Shown: positions 28,703 through 38,549, counted from the stretch's first letter. The stretch is DNA of 64,000 bases from Pseudomonas sp. URMO17WK12:I2 (GCF_003253735.1 NZ_QKYW01000001.1:992001-1056000); one strand, 5' to 3'. A program made the numbers and translations. The notes: generated by a model not told the origin, from the sequence alone.

Positions 28703-29326
28703 TTGACCACCCGAAAACCCCGCGCCAGCAGCCAGGCCCGTATCGACCGGATCCTCGGCGCAGCCCGCACCCTGCTGGCCGAGCAGGGCGTGGCGGCGCT
28801 GTCGATCTACACCGTGGCCGAGCGCGCCGCTATCGCACCGTCGTCGATCTACCATTTCTTTCCCAGCGTGCCCGCTCTGCTGCAGGCGCTTACCGGCGAT
28901 GTGCACCGCGCCTTTCGCGCCTGCCTGCAGGAGCCCATCGATGCCGAGCGGCTGCACGGCTGGCGCGACCTCGCTCGCCTCATCGAGCAACGCATGTTGA
29001 GCATCTATGCCGGTGATGCCGCGGCCCGGCAGCTGATCCTCGCCCAGCATGGCCTCGCCGAGGTGGCACAGGCCGACCGCCAGCACGATATCGAACTCAG
29101 CCAACAGAACCGCGCGCTGTTCGGTCACTATTTCGAGCTACCCGCCCTGCCGGGTGATATCGACGTATTTGCACTGGGCATGGAGCTGGCTGATCGCGTC
29201 TACGCCCGCTCGATTCAGCAGCACGGTGAAATCACGCCGCGTTATGCAGAAGAAGGCTTGCGGGTGTTCGAAGCCTATCTGGGCTTGTACCTGCCACCCT
29301 TCCTGCGCAAACGCGCATCACCTTGA
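28703..29326 (+). CDS. aguR: TetR-family repressor AguR-like
   Basis: A 207-residue TetR regulator. The helix-turn-helix is at about 32-55 (ALSIYTVAERAAIAPSSIYHF) and the rest is the ligand-binding helical domain. In P. aeruginosa AguR represses the aguBA operon and is relieved by agmatine and N-carbamoylputrescine. Here it precedes the aguB relic and aguA, so the same control is expected. The start is TTG at 28703, immediately after the preceding TGA, with GAGG eight bases upstream, so it is coupled to the binding-protein gene. Confidence 0.87.
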   Translation: MTTRKPRASSQARIDRILGAARTLLAEQGVAALSIYTVAERAAIAPSSIYHFFPSVPALLQALTGDVHRAFRACLQEPIDAERLHGWRDLARLIEQRMLSIYAGDAAARQLILAQHGLAEVAQADRQHDIELSQQNRALFGHYFELPALPGDIDVFALGMELADRVYARSIQQHGEITPRYAEEGLRVFEAYLGLYLPPFLRKRASP

Positions 29327-29573
29327 TGGGCGCCCTTGCGGCGCGTCATTGATGACATGCATGCGCGCTAGACACCACGATCAGAGCAGTCAAGAATTAC
29401 AAATATTTATCCGCGATTATTGTTTTATTTTTTGGCATCCATGAGTTAACTCCCTTTTAAAGCAGATATATATCGACTATAAGAATGCAATCAGGTGAGC
29501 ATTCTTGTCCTTGACCGCTTTAGGCGCTAGCACTGCCGATGCAGCGTCACGATCCCTTCTCTGGAGGCCATTC
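29327..29573. other. AT-rich gap between aguR and the aguB relic
   Basis: 247 bases with a marked AT-rich core (about 29395-29500, TTTATCCGCGATTATTG and ATATATATCGACTATAAG). A hairpin GAATGC / GCATTC lies at about 29484-29505. It is the likely promoter/operator of the agu operon, but no AguR site was assigned. Confidence 0.5.
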
Positions 29574-29845
29574 ATGTCTCGTACCTTTGGCGTGGCGACC
29601 ATTCAAATGGCCTGCGCTTCGGATACCGTGATCGCCATCGGCAGCCAGACCTACAGCGCCGGCACCCTTGCGCCCAGCCATCGGCAACCCGTATTAAAGG
29701 GCCATGCTGCTTTCGCTGACCCGACGCCGCTGATTGCCAGCAAACGCATTGGCGTGAGGATGCGCCGCGCCCGGGGACATTCCGGGATCGCCGCCCGGAT
29801 CTGCCTACGCCATTGGAAAACCCGGATGGCACACCTGCCGCCTGA
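29574..29845 (+). pseudogene. aguB: aguB relic (N-carbamoylputrescine amidohydrolase) with internal deletions
   Basis: A good ribosome site (TCTGGAGGCCATTC) precedes ATG 29574 and the AguB N-terminus MSRTFGVATIQMACASD (29574-29624). In the same frame the sequence jumps to IAIGSQ ... VLKGHAA ... PLIASKRIG (29631-29753), corresponding to the AIGSEP and GHA-PLIASNRIG motifs late in AguB. After a second loss and a frame change, TFRDRRPDL (29777-29803) matches the conserved C-terminal FRDRRP motif, with a stop at 29843-29845. About 91 codons remain of roughly 290. The catalytic Glu, Lys and Cys regions are missing. The three motifs were recognised by eye; an alignment is needed to fix the breakpoints. 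Confidence 0.85.
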
Positions 29846-29874
29846 CCCACAACCTTGCGCAACGGAGCACGCCC

Positions 29875-30981
29875 ATGACCACGCTGACCTCGACACCCCG
29901 CGCCGACGGCTTTCGCATGCCGGCCGAATGGGAACCCCATGGCCGGACCTGGATGGTGTGGCCGGAACGCCCGGACAACTGGCGCCTGGGCGCCAAGCCT
30001 GCGCAAAACGCATTCACGGCGGTCGCCAGGGCGATCGCCGAGTTCGAAGCGGTGACCGTCTGTGCCTCGGCCGCCCAGTACGAAAATGCCTGCGCCCACC
30101 TGCAGCACGAGCGCATCCGGGTCGTCGAAATGACCACTGACGATGCCTGGGTGCGCGATACCGGCCCTACCTTCGTGACCAATGCCAAAGGCGAACTGCG
30201 CGGCGTGGACTGGGGCTTCAATGCCTGGGGCGGTTTCGAAGGCGGCCTGTATTTCCCGTGGCTGCGTGATGACCAGGTGGCCAGCAAGATCCTCAACATC
30301 GAAGGCTGCGACCGTTACCGCACCGAGGGTTTCGTCCTCGAGGGCGGCTCGATCCACGTCGACGGCGAAGGCACCCTGATCACCACCGAGGAATGCCTGC
30401 TCAACCACAACCGCAACCCGCATCTGAACCGCGAACAGATCGAAGCGGTGCTGGCCGATCACCTGGCCATCGACACCGTGATCTGGCTGCCTCACGGGCT
30501 CTATAACGACGAAACCGACGGGCACGTCGACAACTTCTGCTGCTACGTGCGCCCGGGCGAGGTGCTGCTGGCCTGGACCGACGACCCGCAGAACCCCAAC
30601 TACAGCCGTTGCCAGGAGGCCATGGAGGTACTGGAAAGCGCGCGTGACGCCAAGGGCCGCAAGCTGACCGTGCACAAGATGCCGATTCCGGGCCCTCTGC
30701 ATGCCACCGAGGAAGAATGCGCTGGCGTCGACCGCGTGCTCGGCAGCCAGGAGCGCAGCCCGGAAGTCCGCCTGGCCGGCTCCTACGTCAACTTCCTGAT
30801 CGTCAACGGCGGCATCGTCGCGCCCAGCTTCGACGATCCCAAGGACCAGGAAGCCAAGGCCATTCTCGAGCGCCTGTTCCCGGAGCATCGCGTGGTGATG
30901 GTGCCGGGCCGGGAAATCCTGCTCGGTGGCGGCAATATCCATTGCATCACCCAGCAGCAGCCAGCGGCCACCGCCAGCTGA
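29875..30981 (+). CDS. aguA: Agmatine deiminase AguA
   Basis: Hydrolyses agmatine to N-carbamoylputrescine and ammonia in the arginine decarboxylase route to putrescine. The 368-residue protein has the [13 protein letters not shown] motif, the [12 protein letters not shown] and DGHVDNF histidine segments and the nucleophile Cys357 in GGGNIHC. GGAG lies upstream of ATG 29875. The gene is intact although its usual partner aguB just before it is broken, so the product of AguA needs another amidohydrolase. Confidence 0.96.
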   Translation: MTTLTSTPRADGFRMPAEWEPHGRTWMVWPERPDNWRLGAKPAQNAFTAVARAIAEFEAVTVCASAAQYENACAHLQHERIRVVEMTTDDAWVRDTGPTFVTNAKGELRGVDWGFNAWGGFEGGLYFPWLRDDQVASKILNIEGCDRYRTEGFVLEGGSIHVDGEGTLITTEECLLNHNRNPHLNREQIEAVLADHLAIDTVIWLPHGLYNDETDGHVDNFCCYVRPGEVLLAWTDDPQNPNYSRCQEAMEVLESARDAKGRKLTVHKMPIPGPLHATEEECAGVDRVLGSQERSPEVRLAGSYVNFLIVNGGIVAPSFDDPKDQEAKAILERLFPEHRVVMVPGREILLGGGNIHCITQQQPAATAS

Positions 30982-30999
30982 TAACAACCCTGCAGAAAC

Positions 31000-31030
31000 G
31001 CAAAAGCCCGGAACCAGTCCGGGCTTTTGC
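31000..31030. terminator. Bidirectional terminator between aguA and the OprD-type porin
   Basis: Thirteen-base perfect stem GCAAAAGCCCGGA and complement with a five-base loop. A/T runs serve both converging genes. Confidence 0.88.
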
Positions 31031-31069
31031 ATTCAGGCGGGCCGCACTTGGTGCGGCTCGGCCCTCTAG

Positions 31070-32443
31070 TTACAGCAGCGGGATGCTGTAGCTGACGATC
31101 AGGCGGTTCTGATCGGCGTCGGCGTTGGCAACTTCCGAACGCAGCGAGGCATTACGCCAGGCGAAGCCCAGGCCTTTGGCAGCGCCTTCCTGTACCACGT
31201 AGCTGACGGTCAGGTCACGCTCCCACTCTTTCAGGTCGCCAGTAGCCGACTTGATGTTGTCGCCCTTCATGTACAGCACGTTGGCGGTCAGACCAGGAAC
31301 GCCGATCTTGCCGAAATCGTAGCCATACTGGGTGATCCAGGTACGCTCGCCGGCACGCCCGAAGTTGCTGATCTGGCGGTCAGTGATCAGGTAGGTGGTA
31401 GCACCGCCCTGGCCCGGGATAGAACCCTGGTTCAGCTGGGTGAAGTTGCTGTCACCGGAGACCTGCTGGTAGCCGGCGCTCAACGCATGGCCTTCCAGGC
31501 TATAAGTGAAGAACGCACTCCAGGTACGGTTGTCCACTTCGCCGAAATTGGAGTTGGCGCTGCCACCATTCCAAAAGCCTGAACCACGGTAGCCGTCGGC
31601 ACGACCGGCAGCGCTGCCGTTCTTGCCATCGGAACTGGTATCAAAGTAACGCAGGTCGGATTTCAGCGAGCCGGCACCCAGCGCCAGGGTATGGGTCAGG
31701 CCCAGGAAGTGCTGCTTGTAGAAATCATCCAGGTTGCCGTAGTAGTACTGAACCAGCAGATCCTTGTTGATCTTGTAGTCAGCACCACCGTAATAGAACT
31801 TGTTGCTGTCCGCACCAACGCCAGCACCGGCAATGGCCAGCGAATCGGCATCGCTGGAGGTACGGCCTTTGGCGTGTTCCAGCTGACCGGCAACCAGGGT
31901 CAGGTTGTCGATTTCATTGGAGGTGATCTGCGCGCCTTCGAAGGTCTGCGGGATCAGGCGACCATCGTTGAAGGTGACCACCGGCAGTTTCGGCTGCAGG
32001 GTACCGACCTGGGCAACGGTCTTGGAGAAACGGATCTTGCCGGTCAAGCCCAGGCTGCTGAACTCGTCACGGGCGCTGCCATCGCTTTCCAGGGGAAACA
32101 GAGCGCTCGGGTTGCGATCCTGCCCAACTTTGCCAGCACGGCCGCCACCGTCCAGACGTACGCCCAGCAGGCCCAGAGCATCGACGCCCACGCCCACGGT
32201 GCCTTCGGTAAAGCCCGACTGCAGGTTCAGCTGGAATGCCTGGCCCCACTCGCGTACCTGGCCGTTGTGAGCATTGGCAACACCAACATCACCCTGGCTT
32301 TCACGGTTGTCTTGGTCAAAATAGAAGTTACGCAGGTCCAGCTTGGCCGTGCTGTCTTCGATAAAGGCGGCATTGGCCACGTGGCTCAGGGTCAGACCCA
32401 GAGTACCGGCGGCTACAGCGAGCGCCAGGGAAGCTTTTTTCAT
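31070..32443 (-). CDS. OprD-family outer-membrane porin (OprE-like by position)
   Basis: A 457-residue porin with a signal peptide (MKKASLALAVAAGTLGLTL ... ANA) and a mature start AFIEDSTAKLDLRNFYFDQDN. Features of the family are the repeated alternating beta strands and a final strand ending with hydrophobic residues (NRLIVSYSIPLL). OprD members take up basic amino acids and small carboxylates. The gene in this place in P. aeruginosa is oprE, which I recall as anaerobically induced; the match by position is stronger than by sequence memory. The start at 32443 has GGAGA seven bases upstream. Confidence 0.85.
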   Translation of the reverse strand: MKKASLALAVAAGTLGLTLSHVANAAFIEDSTAKLDLRNFYFDQDNRESQGDVGVANAHNGQVREWGQAFQLNLQSGFTEGTVGVGVDALGLLGVRLDGGGRAGKVGQDRNPSALFPLESDGSARDEFSSLGLTGKIRFSKTVAQVGTLQPKLPVVTFNDGRLIPQTFEGAQITSNEIDNLTLVAGQLEHAKGRTSSDADSLAIAGAGVGADSNKFYYGGADYKINKDLLVQYYYGNLDDFYKQHFLGLTHTLALGAGSLKSDLRYFDTSSDGKNGSAAGRADGYRGSGFWNGGSANSNFGEVDNRTWSAFFTYSLEGHALSAGYQQVSGDSNFTQLNQGSIPGQGGATTYLITDRQISNFGRAGERTWITQYGYDFGKIGVPGLTANVLYMKGDNIKSATGDLKEWERDLTVSYVVQEGAAKGLGFAWRNASLRSEVANADADQNRLIVSYSIPLL

Positions 32444-32859
32444 CGTGATCTCTCCAGTGTTCTGTTCTTTTATGGTGTTGCACATCGGTCTGGAAGGTGC
32501 CGCCTCTAAGGCGTGCAGCCAGCCGAATTCGGGTACGACCGTCAGGTAGCAGGCAGCCGAAAGGCACCACAGCTACGCGACGGCAATACGAAAACTTAAG
32601 GGTGAAAGTGAAGCAGGTTGGTCTGGCTGCGGCGACAGGCAAAGGGCATCGTCAGATTCTCGGCATTATTATTGTCGGCCTGAGGCCGTTGCTGTTGAAT
32701 TTAGCACAGCAGAATACGTGCCATGGACGACCAAAGTCGCATAACAGCCAACCTTTCAATATGTTACTGGCAAAATGACAGGAAGTGGCGGTCGCTCATC
32801 GACAAAAATGAGCAATTATCCGCCGAACAGCAGAGGGAACGAGGCGATTTTCCGCCAAG
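32444..32859. other. 416-bp gap upstream of the porin gene
   Basis: It lies between the porin start and the end of the diguanylate cyclase gene and is more AT-rich than its surroundings. It contains a hairpin CGGCC-TGA-GGCCG at about 32679-32691. No gene, riboswitch or clear Anr-type site (TTGAT-N4-ATCAA) was seen. It presumably holds the porin promoter and leader. Confidence 0.5.
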
Positions 32860-33825
32860 TCAGCTGGTGACGATCTGATTCTTGCCTTGCCGCTTGGCCT
32901 GGTACATGGCCGCATCGGCACGCGCGTAGAGTACGTCGAGGCCTGGGTCACCACCGCGCAGGGACGTCAGCCCCTGGCTGACCGTGACCCCGAAGGTCGT
33001 CCCTTCATGGGTGAACGACAAGCGCTGGATCTCTCGCTGCAGACGCTGGGCGATCTGCGAGGCCAGCTCCGGCTCACATCCCGGGAACAGCGCCGCGAAC
33101 TCTTCGCCGCCGATGCGTCCGAACAGATCACCACGGCGCAACACCGAGCTGGCACAGTTGGCCAGTTGTTGCAGCACCTGGTCGCCCACCTGATGGCCGT
33201 AGGTATCGTTGATGTGCTTGAAGTCATCCAGATCCAGGAGCAGAAAGGCCAGAGGCTGCCCATGGGTACGCGCCAGCTCGAATTCACTCTGCGCGCACTC
33301 GAAAAAGTGACGACGGTTGCTGCTCTGGGTCAGTACGTCGGTGGTCGCCAGGCGATGCAGCTCGCCTTCGAGTTGTTTCTTCTCGGTAATGTCCTCGGCA
33401 ATACCAAAGATGATGGGCGAAGCGTGGCTCTCACTCTGCCTGCCGATAAAGCACTTGTCACTGAGCCAGCGGATTTCGCCATCGGCGCGGATGATCCGAT
33501 ACTCTCGCGCTTCCACGGCGCCGGTCTCCAACACCTTGGCCATACTTTCGGCGGCGTATTCCAGATCGTCCGGATAGATGCTGTTGCGCCACTCGCCATA
33601 GTCGGCCAGCAACAAGCCGGCCGAGCGACCGAAAACCAGCTCGTAGGCCGGGCTGACATAGATGATCTGCTGGGCCTCCCAGTCGAAGGCCCACAGCACA
33701 GCGTTCACACTGCCCAATAATGTACTGAACAACTGCTCACGCTCGCGCAGCCGGGTGCCCTCGGCACGGCTGTGCAGCAAAGCCAGGGTCAGCTCTTCCA
33801 GGTCGATAGCAGCGAGTTCATCCAT
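32860..33825 (-). CDS. PAS-GGDEF diguanylate cyclase
   Basis: A 321-residue soluble protein that should make cyclic di-GMP. A PAS domain (about 30-155, VLWAFDWEAQQIIYVSPAYE) precedes a GGDEF domain with the intact active site GGEEF at 239-243. The RRGD product-inhibition I-site at 230-233 lies five residues before it, so activity and feedback inhibition are expected. No membrane segment is present. In P. aeruginosa a similar gene also lies between the porin and the gpu/desA region. Confidence 0.9.
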   Translation of the reverse strand: MDELAAIDLEELTLALLHSRAEGTRLREREQLFSTLLGSVNAVLWAFDWEAQQIIYVSPAYELVFGRSAGLLLADYGEWRNSIYPDDLEYAAESMAKVLETGAVEAREYRIIRADGEIRWLSDKCFIGRQSESHASPIIFGIAEDITEKKQLEGELHRLATTDVLTQSSNRRHFFECAQSEFELARTHGQPLAFLLLDLDDFKHINDTYGHQVGDQVLQQLANCASSVLRRGDLFGRIGGEEFAALFPGCEPELASQIAQRLQREIQRLSFTHEGTTFGVTVSQGLTSLRGGDPGLDVLYARADAAMYQAKRQGKNQIVTS

Positions 33826-33887
33826 ATACCGATGCAGAACATTGCCCTTTAGATTGCGGTGAGGGTCGCCAACGGGATCGGGATCGA

Positions 33888-33913
33888 AAAAGCCCGCCGA
33901 ATGGCGGGCTTTT
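33888..33913 (-). terminator. Bidirectional-looking hairpin between desA and the GGDEF gene
   Basis: Eleven-base stem AAAAGCCCGCC / GGCGGGCTTTT with a four-base loop. On the minus strand it lies between desA (ends 33989) and the GGDEF gene (starts 33825), so it ends desA. Confidence 0.85.
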
Positions 33914-33988
33914 ATGTAGCAACCAGGTCAAAGCTATGACCATGGCGGCGGTGGGCGGTTCACCGCCCATCCAGCTTTGTGCGCTACG

Positions 33989-35173
33989 TCACGCTGCGAC
34001 GGGCCGCAGCGAGTAGGTCTTCAACTGCTCGGCGAAATCACGCAGGGATTGAATGCCACTCGCCTCGGCATCGTGCACCCACTGTTTGATCGCCTCGAGC
34101 ATGTCATGGCCATTGGCACTGGTTCGCGCCCAGATCAGTTGCAGCGCCAGACGCTTCTCGTAGATCACCTTGAGCGCCTGGCTGTGCGCCAGCATGGCGT
34201 CGATATGCACCTGCTGCGTGTCCTGCAGCAGGCTCGGCTCGCGAGAGAGCAGCCGCTTGGCGCGGCGGAACTGGTGGCGAACCGACTCGTCGGCCTTGGC
34301 CAGTTCCTGGGTGACCAGGGGCGCGATCACCAGCTTGCGGTACTGGGCCATGATCTGGAATCGGTTGTTGAGAATGGCCATGGCGGTGTCCATGTCCAGG
34401 ATCCCCTTGCCCGGTACACGATGAGCGATTGGCGCAACACGCTGAACCTTGGCCAGGCGCAGAAAACTGAACAGGCGGATCCACGCCCAGCCCATGTCGA
34501 ACTCCCAGGGCTTGACCGACAGCTTGGCAGAGTTGGGATAGGTGTGGTGATTGTTGTGCAGCTCCTCGCCGCCAATGATGATGCCCCAGGGCACCAGGTT
34601 GGTTGCCGCGTCGCGGCATTCGAAGTTGCGATAACCGACGGCGTGACCCAGCCCATTGATGACCCCGGCAGCCCAGAAGGGGATCCAGATCATCTGCACG
34701 GCCCATACGGTAAGACCCAGTGCGCCGAACAGCAGCACATCGATGATCAGCATCAGCGACACACCGCCAAGCGGGAAGCGCGAATAGACGTTGCGCTCGA
34801 TCCAGTCATCCGGGCAATTCTTGCCGTAGATGCGCAGGGTGTCCTCGTTCTTCGCCTCGTCGGCATACAGTTCGGCACCTTTGCGCATCACCGTACCAAG
34901 CCCTTTCACGACCGGGCTGTGCGGGTCGTCGACGGTTTCACATTTGGCGTGGTGCTTGCGGTGGATGGCCGTCCACTCGCGGGTGTTCATGCCTGTGGTC
35001 ATCCACAGCCAGAATCGGAAGAAGTGCTTGAGTGCCGGATTCAGCTCCAGGGAGCGGTGGGCAGAGTAACGATGCAGATAGACCGTCACGGCCACGATGG
35101 TGACGTGCGTGAGCACCAGGGTGACGACGATGAGCTGCCAGACTGGCAGATCGAGAAAACCGTTGTACCACAT
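33989..35173 (-). CDS. desA: Acyl-lipid delta-9 desaturase DesA
   Basis: Membrane fatty-acid desaturase acting on phospholipid acyl chains; P. aeruginosa DesA makes double bonds aerobically. The 394-residue protein contains the three histidine boxes HRYSAH (34-39), HRKHH (71-75) and HNNHH (206-210) that hold the diiron centre, with hydrophobic spans between. The C-terminal 150 residues are helical and soluble. The start at 35173 (MWYNGFLDLP) is the conserved family N-terminus. It is divergent from the PAS-GGDEF-EAL gene. Confidence 0.93.
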   Translation of the reverse strand: MWYNGFLDLPVWQLIVVTLVLTHVTIVAVTVYLHRYSAHRSLELNPALKHFFRFWLWMTTGMNTREWTAIHRKHHAKCETVDDPHSPVVKGLGTVMRKGAELYADEAKNEDTLRIYGKNCPDDWIERNVYSRFPLGGVSLMLIIDVLLFGALGLTVWAVQMIWIPFWAAGVINGLGHAVGYRNFECRDAATNLVPWGIIIGGEELHNNHHTYPNSAKLSVKPWEFDMGWAWIRLFSFLRLAKVQRVAPIAHRVPGKGILDMDTAMAILNNRFQIMAQYRKLVIAPLVTQELAKADESVRHQFRRAKRLLSREPSLLQDTQQVHIDAMLAHSQALKVIYEKRLALQLIWARTSANGHDMLEAIKQWVHDAEASGIQSLRDFAEQLKTYSLRPVAA

Positions 35174-35336
35174 GGGCAGGGGTACCTCTTGCAGAGAAAA
35201 AGCGATGCGGACAAAGTGCCGCACCTCCATTATCAACGACAGCTGTTGGAAAACCACTTGGTCTTTTGGCTAAGGATGTTACAAAGAGACCCCCACGGAT
35301 GATCTTTTCTCGCGACAACGAAGCCACTCGTTACCC

Positions 35337-37598
35337 ATGAACACGCACCAAGGCGCGCTGCGCCTGACTTTCAACTACCTGATAGGCGCCGGTCTGTGGA
35401 TCGTGTTCAGCGACCTGCTGCTGGCCTCCCTCGACCTAACGGCCCGACAGACGGAGCAAGCTCAGGTCTGGAAGGGCCTGGTATTCGTGCTGCTGACCAG
35501 TAGCCTGCTGTATCTGACGATCAACCGCCACCTGCGCCGCCAGGCGCGAATCGGCACGGCGCTGCGCGCCAGCGAGGAGCGCCTCAGCCTGGCCCTCTCG
35601 GCCACCGAAGACGGCCTCTGGGACTGGGATCTGCGCCGCCAGAGCCTGTATTACTCGCCTGGGTACCACGCGCTACTGGGTCTGAAGGATGGCGAGCTGG
35701 GCAGCGACCGTGAGCAGTGGCAGCAATTGCTGCATCCCGAGGATCGCCCCGCCTACCAGCGCGCCCTCGATGAAGTGATGCAGGCGAGCGAAGACACCGC
35801 CTACGAGAACAGCTACCGCCTGCGCCACCGCGATGGCAGCTATCGCTGGGTGCTGTCCCGCGGGCGCCTGCAACTCGATGACCAGGGACGACCGGCGCGC
35901 TTCATCGGCACGGTCAAGGATGTCACCCAACGCCGCGCCGATGCCGACAGCCTGCGCCAGGCCGCAGCGGTATTCGAATCGACTCAGGAGGGCGTACTGG
36001 TCACCGATGCGCAGCAGACCATCGTGCACATCAACCCGGCGTTCAGTCGAATCACCGGCTACAGCGAAGCGGAAATCCTCGGCAAACACCCCACACTGCT
36101 GAAATCCGGCCGCCATGACGCCGCGTTCTACCAGCATCTCTGGCACAGGTTGCAGACCCACGGCACCTGGAGTGGCGAGGTATGGAACCGCCGCAAGGAT
36201 GGCGAAATCTACCCGCAATGGCAGTGCATTCGCACTATCCGCGACGACCACGGCCTGCCCAGCCATTACGTTGCGGTGTTTTCCGACATCAGCGTGCTCA
36301 AGCATTCCCAGCAAGAGCTCGATCACCTCGCCCACCACGATCCGCTGAGCGGCCTGCCCAACCGCCTGCTGTTCAGCGAGCGCGTCGAACATGCCCTGCA
36401 GCGCGCCCAGCGCGACGCGGAGCCTGGCGCCGTGCTGGTGGTGGACCTGGATCACTTCAAGCACATCAACGAAAGCCTTGGCCACAACGTCGGCGATCTG
36501 CTGCTAAAGGCCACCGGCGAACGGCTTGCCAACCTGCTCGGCCGTACCACAACCCTGGCGCGTCTGGGTGGCGATGAGTTCGCGGTGCTAAGCGAGGACT
36601 GCTCGCACGCCGAACAGGCGGCGCAGCTGGCACAGGCGTTGATCGACTGCCTGGACGCGCCGTTCCTGCTCGATGGTCAGGAGCTGTTCATCTCGGCCAG
36701 CATCGGCATCTGTCGCTACCCGGACGACGCGCAGACCGTCGAGGCGGTATTGCGCAACGTCGACTCGGCGCTGTTCAAGGCCAAGAGCAGCGGCCGGGGC
36801 GGCTTCGCCTTCTACGATCAGGAGCAGACCGAGTATGCCCGCCAGCGGGTGGAATTGATCGCCGGCATGCGTCACGCCATCGACAATGACCAACTGCGGG
36901 TGCATTACCAGCCGCTACACAGCCTCGCCGACAACTGCCTGATCGGCGTCGAGGCACTGGTACGCTGGCAACATCCGCAACGGGGGCTGGTACCGCCTGG
37001 AGAATTCATCCCGATTGCCGAAGACAGCGGCATGATCAGCGCCATCGACGCCTGGGTGCTCGAGCAGGCATGCCGCCAGATGGTTGCCTGGCGCAACGCC
37101 GGACATGCCCTGCAATTCGTGGCCGTGAATATTTCCAGCCGCTTGTTCAGCCGCGGCGAGCTGGACCAGCGCGTCGCTCAGGTACTGGCCAGCACCGGCC
37201 TGCCGGCAGGTTGTCTGGAGCTGGAGGTGACGGAAAGCGCGGTGATGGACGACCCGGACCAGGCCCAGGCCCTGCTCGAACGCTTGTGCAGCCTGGGCAT
37301 ACGCCTGGCGATCGACGACTTCGGCACCGGCTACAGCTCGCTGGCACGCTTGAAACGCCTGCCGGTGCACAAACTCAAGCTCGACCAGAGCTTCGTCGCC
37401 GGCCTGCCCCATGACAAGGACGACCTGGCGATCACCCGCGCAGTCATTGCCCTGGCCCACAGCATGGAGATGAAGGTGCTCGCCGAAGGGGTGGAGCGTG
37501 GCGAGCAGCTGGAGCGCCTGCGCCAGCTGGGTTGCGACTACGTTCAGGGGTATTTCATTGGCCGGCCGGTGCCGGCGCAGGATCTGAAACTGGCGTGA
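35337..37598 (+). CDS. Membrane PAS-PAS-GGDEF-EAL cyclic di-GMP protein
   Basis: A 753-residue signalling protein. Two hydrophobic segments (about 10-30 and 45-62) are followed by two PAS domains (75-200 and 205-325), GGDEF (intact GGDEF at 411-415) and EAL (GVEALVRWQHP at 537-547, IDDFGTGYSSL, LAEGVE). The I-site position reads RTTT instead of RxxD, so product inhibition is likely lost. Both catalytic domains look competent. The P. aeruginosa gene beside desA encodes the phosphodiesterase PipA linked to Pf phage induction; the similarity is from layout and position. Confidence 0.92.
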   Translation: MNTHQGALRLTFNYLIGAGLWIVFSDLLLASLDLTARQTEQAQVWKGLVFVLLTSSLLYLTINRHLRRQARIGTALRASEERLSLALSATEDGLWDWDLRRQSLYYSPGYHALLGLKDGELGSDREQWQQLLHPEDRPAYQRALDEVMQASEDTAYENSYRLRHRDGSYRWVLSRGRLQLDDQGRPARFIGTVKDVTQRRADADSLRQAAAVFESTQEGVLVTDAQQTIVHINPAFSRITGYSEAEILGKHPTLLKSGRHDAAFYQHLWHRLQTHGTWSGEVWNRRKDGEIYPQWQCIRTIRDDHGLPSHYVAVFSDISVLKHSQQELDHLAHHDPLSGLPNRLLFSERVEHALQRAQRDAEPGAVLVVDLDHFKHINESLGHNVGDLLLKATGERLANLLGRTTTLARLGGDEFAVLSEDCSHAEQAAQLAQALIDCLDAPFLLDGQELFISASIGICRYPDDAQTVEAVLRNVDSALFKAKSSGRGGFAFYDQEQTEYARQRVELIAGMRHAIDNDQLRVHYQPLHSLADNCLIGVEALVRWQHPQRGLVPPGEFIPIAEDSGMISAIDAWVLEQACRQMVAWRNAGHALQFVAVNISSRLFSRGELDQRVAQVLASTGLPAGCLELEVTESAVMDDPDQAQALLERLCSLGIRLAIDDFGTGYSSLARLKRLPVHKLKLDQSFVAGLPHDKDDLAITRAVIALAHSMEMKVLAEGVERGEQLERLRQLGCDYVQGYFIGRPVPAQDLKLA

Positions 37599-37622
37599 CC
37601 GGCGCCACGCCAGTGGCCCGCG

Positions 37623-38300
37623 TCAGAACAGCGTCTTGCGCACTTCACTGGTTAGCACCTCATCCGGGCGCTGACCAATGGCTTCGGCAACCTGGTAGGC
37701 GCGCTGCACCGCCGAACGATTGCCCATGCGCGCCAGCCAGGCCGCCATATTCGGGAAATCCTCCAGGCGCTGGCGCTGCAGTTCCCAGCCCTTGGCCCAG
37801 GGGTAAATGGCCATGTCGGCAATCGAATAGTCACCGGCCACGTACTCGCGCCCTTCGAGCTGACGATCCAGCACGCCATACAGCCGCGCGGTTTCCTTCA
37901 CGTAGCGATCGATGGCATAGGGAATCTGCTCCGGCGCGAAGCGCACGAAGTGGTGGTTCTGCCCGGCCATAGGGCCCAAGCCACCCATCTGCCAGTGCAG
38001 CCATTGCTGAACCTGCACGCGCAAGCGCGGCTGCAGCGGCATGAAGCGGCCGATCTTGTCGGCCAGGTACTCGAGAATCGCCCCGGACTCGAACACCGAG
38101 ATCGGCTCGCCGCCGTCGCTGGGGTTGTTGTCGACGATGGCCGGAATCCGGTTGTTCGGCGAGATCTTCAGGAAGGCCGGCTCGAACTGCTGGCCCGCGC
38201 CGATATTGACCGGGTGCACGGCGTAATCCAGCCCACTCTCTTCGAGAAAGATGCTGATCTTGTGGCCATTGGGGGTCGTCCAGTAATGGAGGTCGATCAT
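37623..38300 (-). CDS. Glutathione S-transferase family protein (YfcG/YghU-like)
   Basis: A 225-residue thioredoxin-fold/alpha-helical GST of the Nu class. It starts DLHYWTTPNGHKISIFLEE, with the conserved Thr-Pro-Asn glutathione site, then NNRIPAIVDN and ESGAILEYLADK. E. coli YfcG and YghU reduce disulfides using two bound glutathiones, and this protein probably does the same. GGAG lies before ATG 38300; longer upstream frames have no family sequence. It is convergent with the GGDEF-EAL gene and divergent from yccS. Confidence 0.9.
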   Translation of the reverse strand: MIDLHYWTTPNGHKISIFLEESGLDYAVHPVNIGAGQQFEPAFLKISPNNRIPAIVDNNPSDGGEPISVFESGAILEYLADKIGRFMPLQPRLRVQVQQWLHWQMGGLGPMAGQNHHFVRFAPEQIPYAIDRYVKETARLYGVLDRQLEGREYVAGDYSIADMAIYPWAKGWELQRQRLEDFPNMAAWLARMGNRSAVQRAYQVAEAIGQRPDEVLTSEVRKTLF

Positions 38301-38549
38301 GGGGCGCTCCTGTCGAGGGTGACGGCCGCCTGACGGCGCCGCGGGCGATGGGTAAAATCTTGGAGCCAGGCGCCGCGCGCAGAGTTCAGCTGCGCTGACG
38401 CGCCGGCAGAGGCGGCGTCCAGGGTTGGCTGCGGGAACCTCGCAACCGTCAATGAAAGCGCCTCTCGCACTGAACGATGCAGGCAAGGCACAATCGAAAC
38501 GCCGCTGAACTGCGTGTCAGTCATTTTCCCGCTAAAGGTCGCGATCCGG

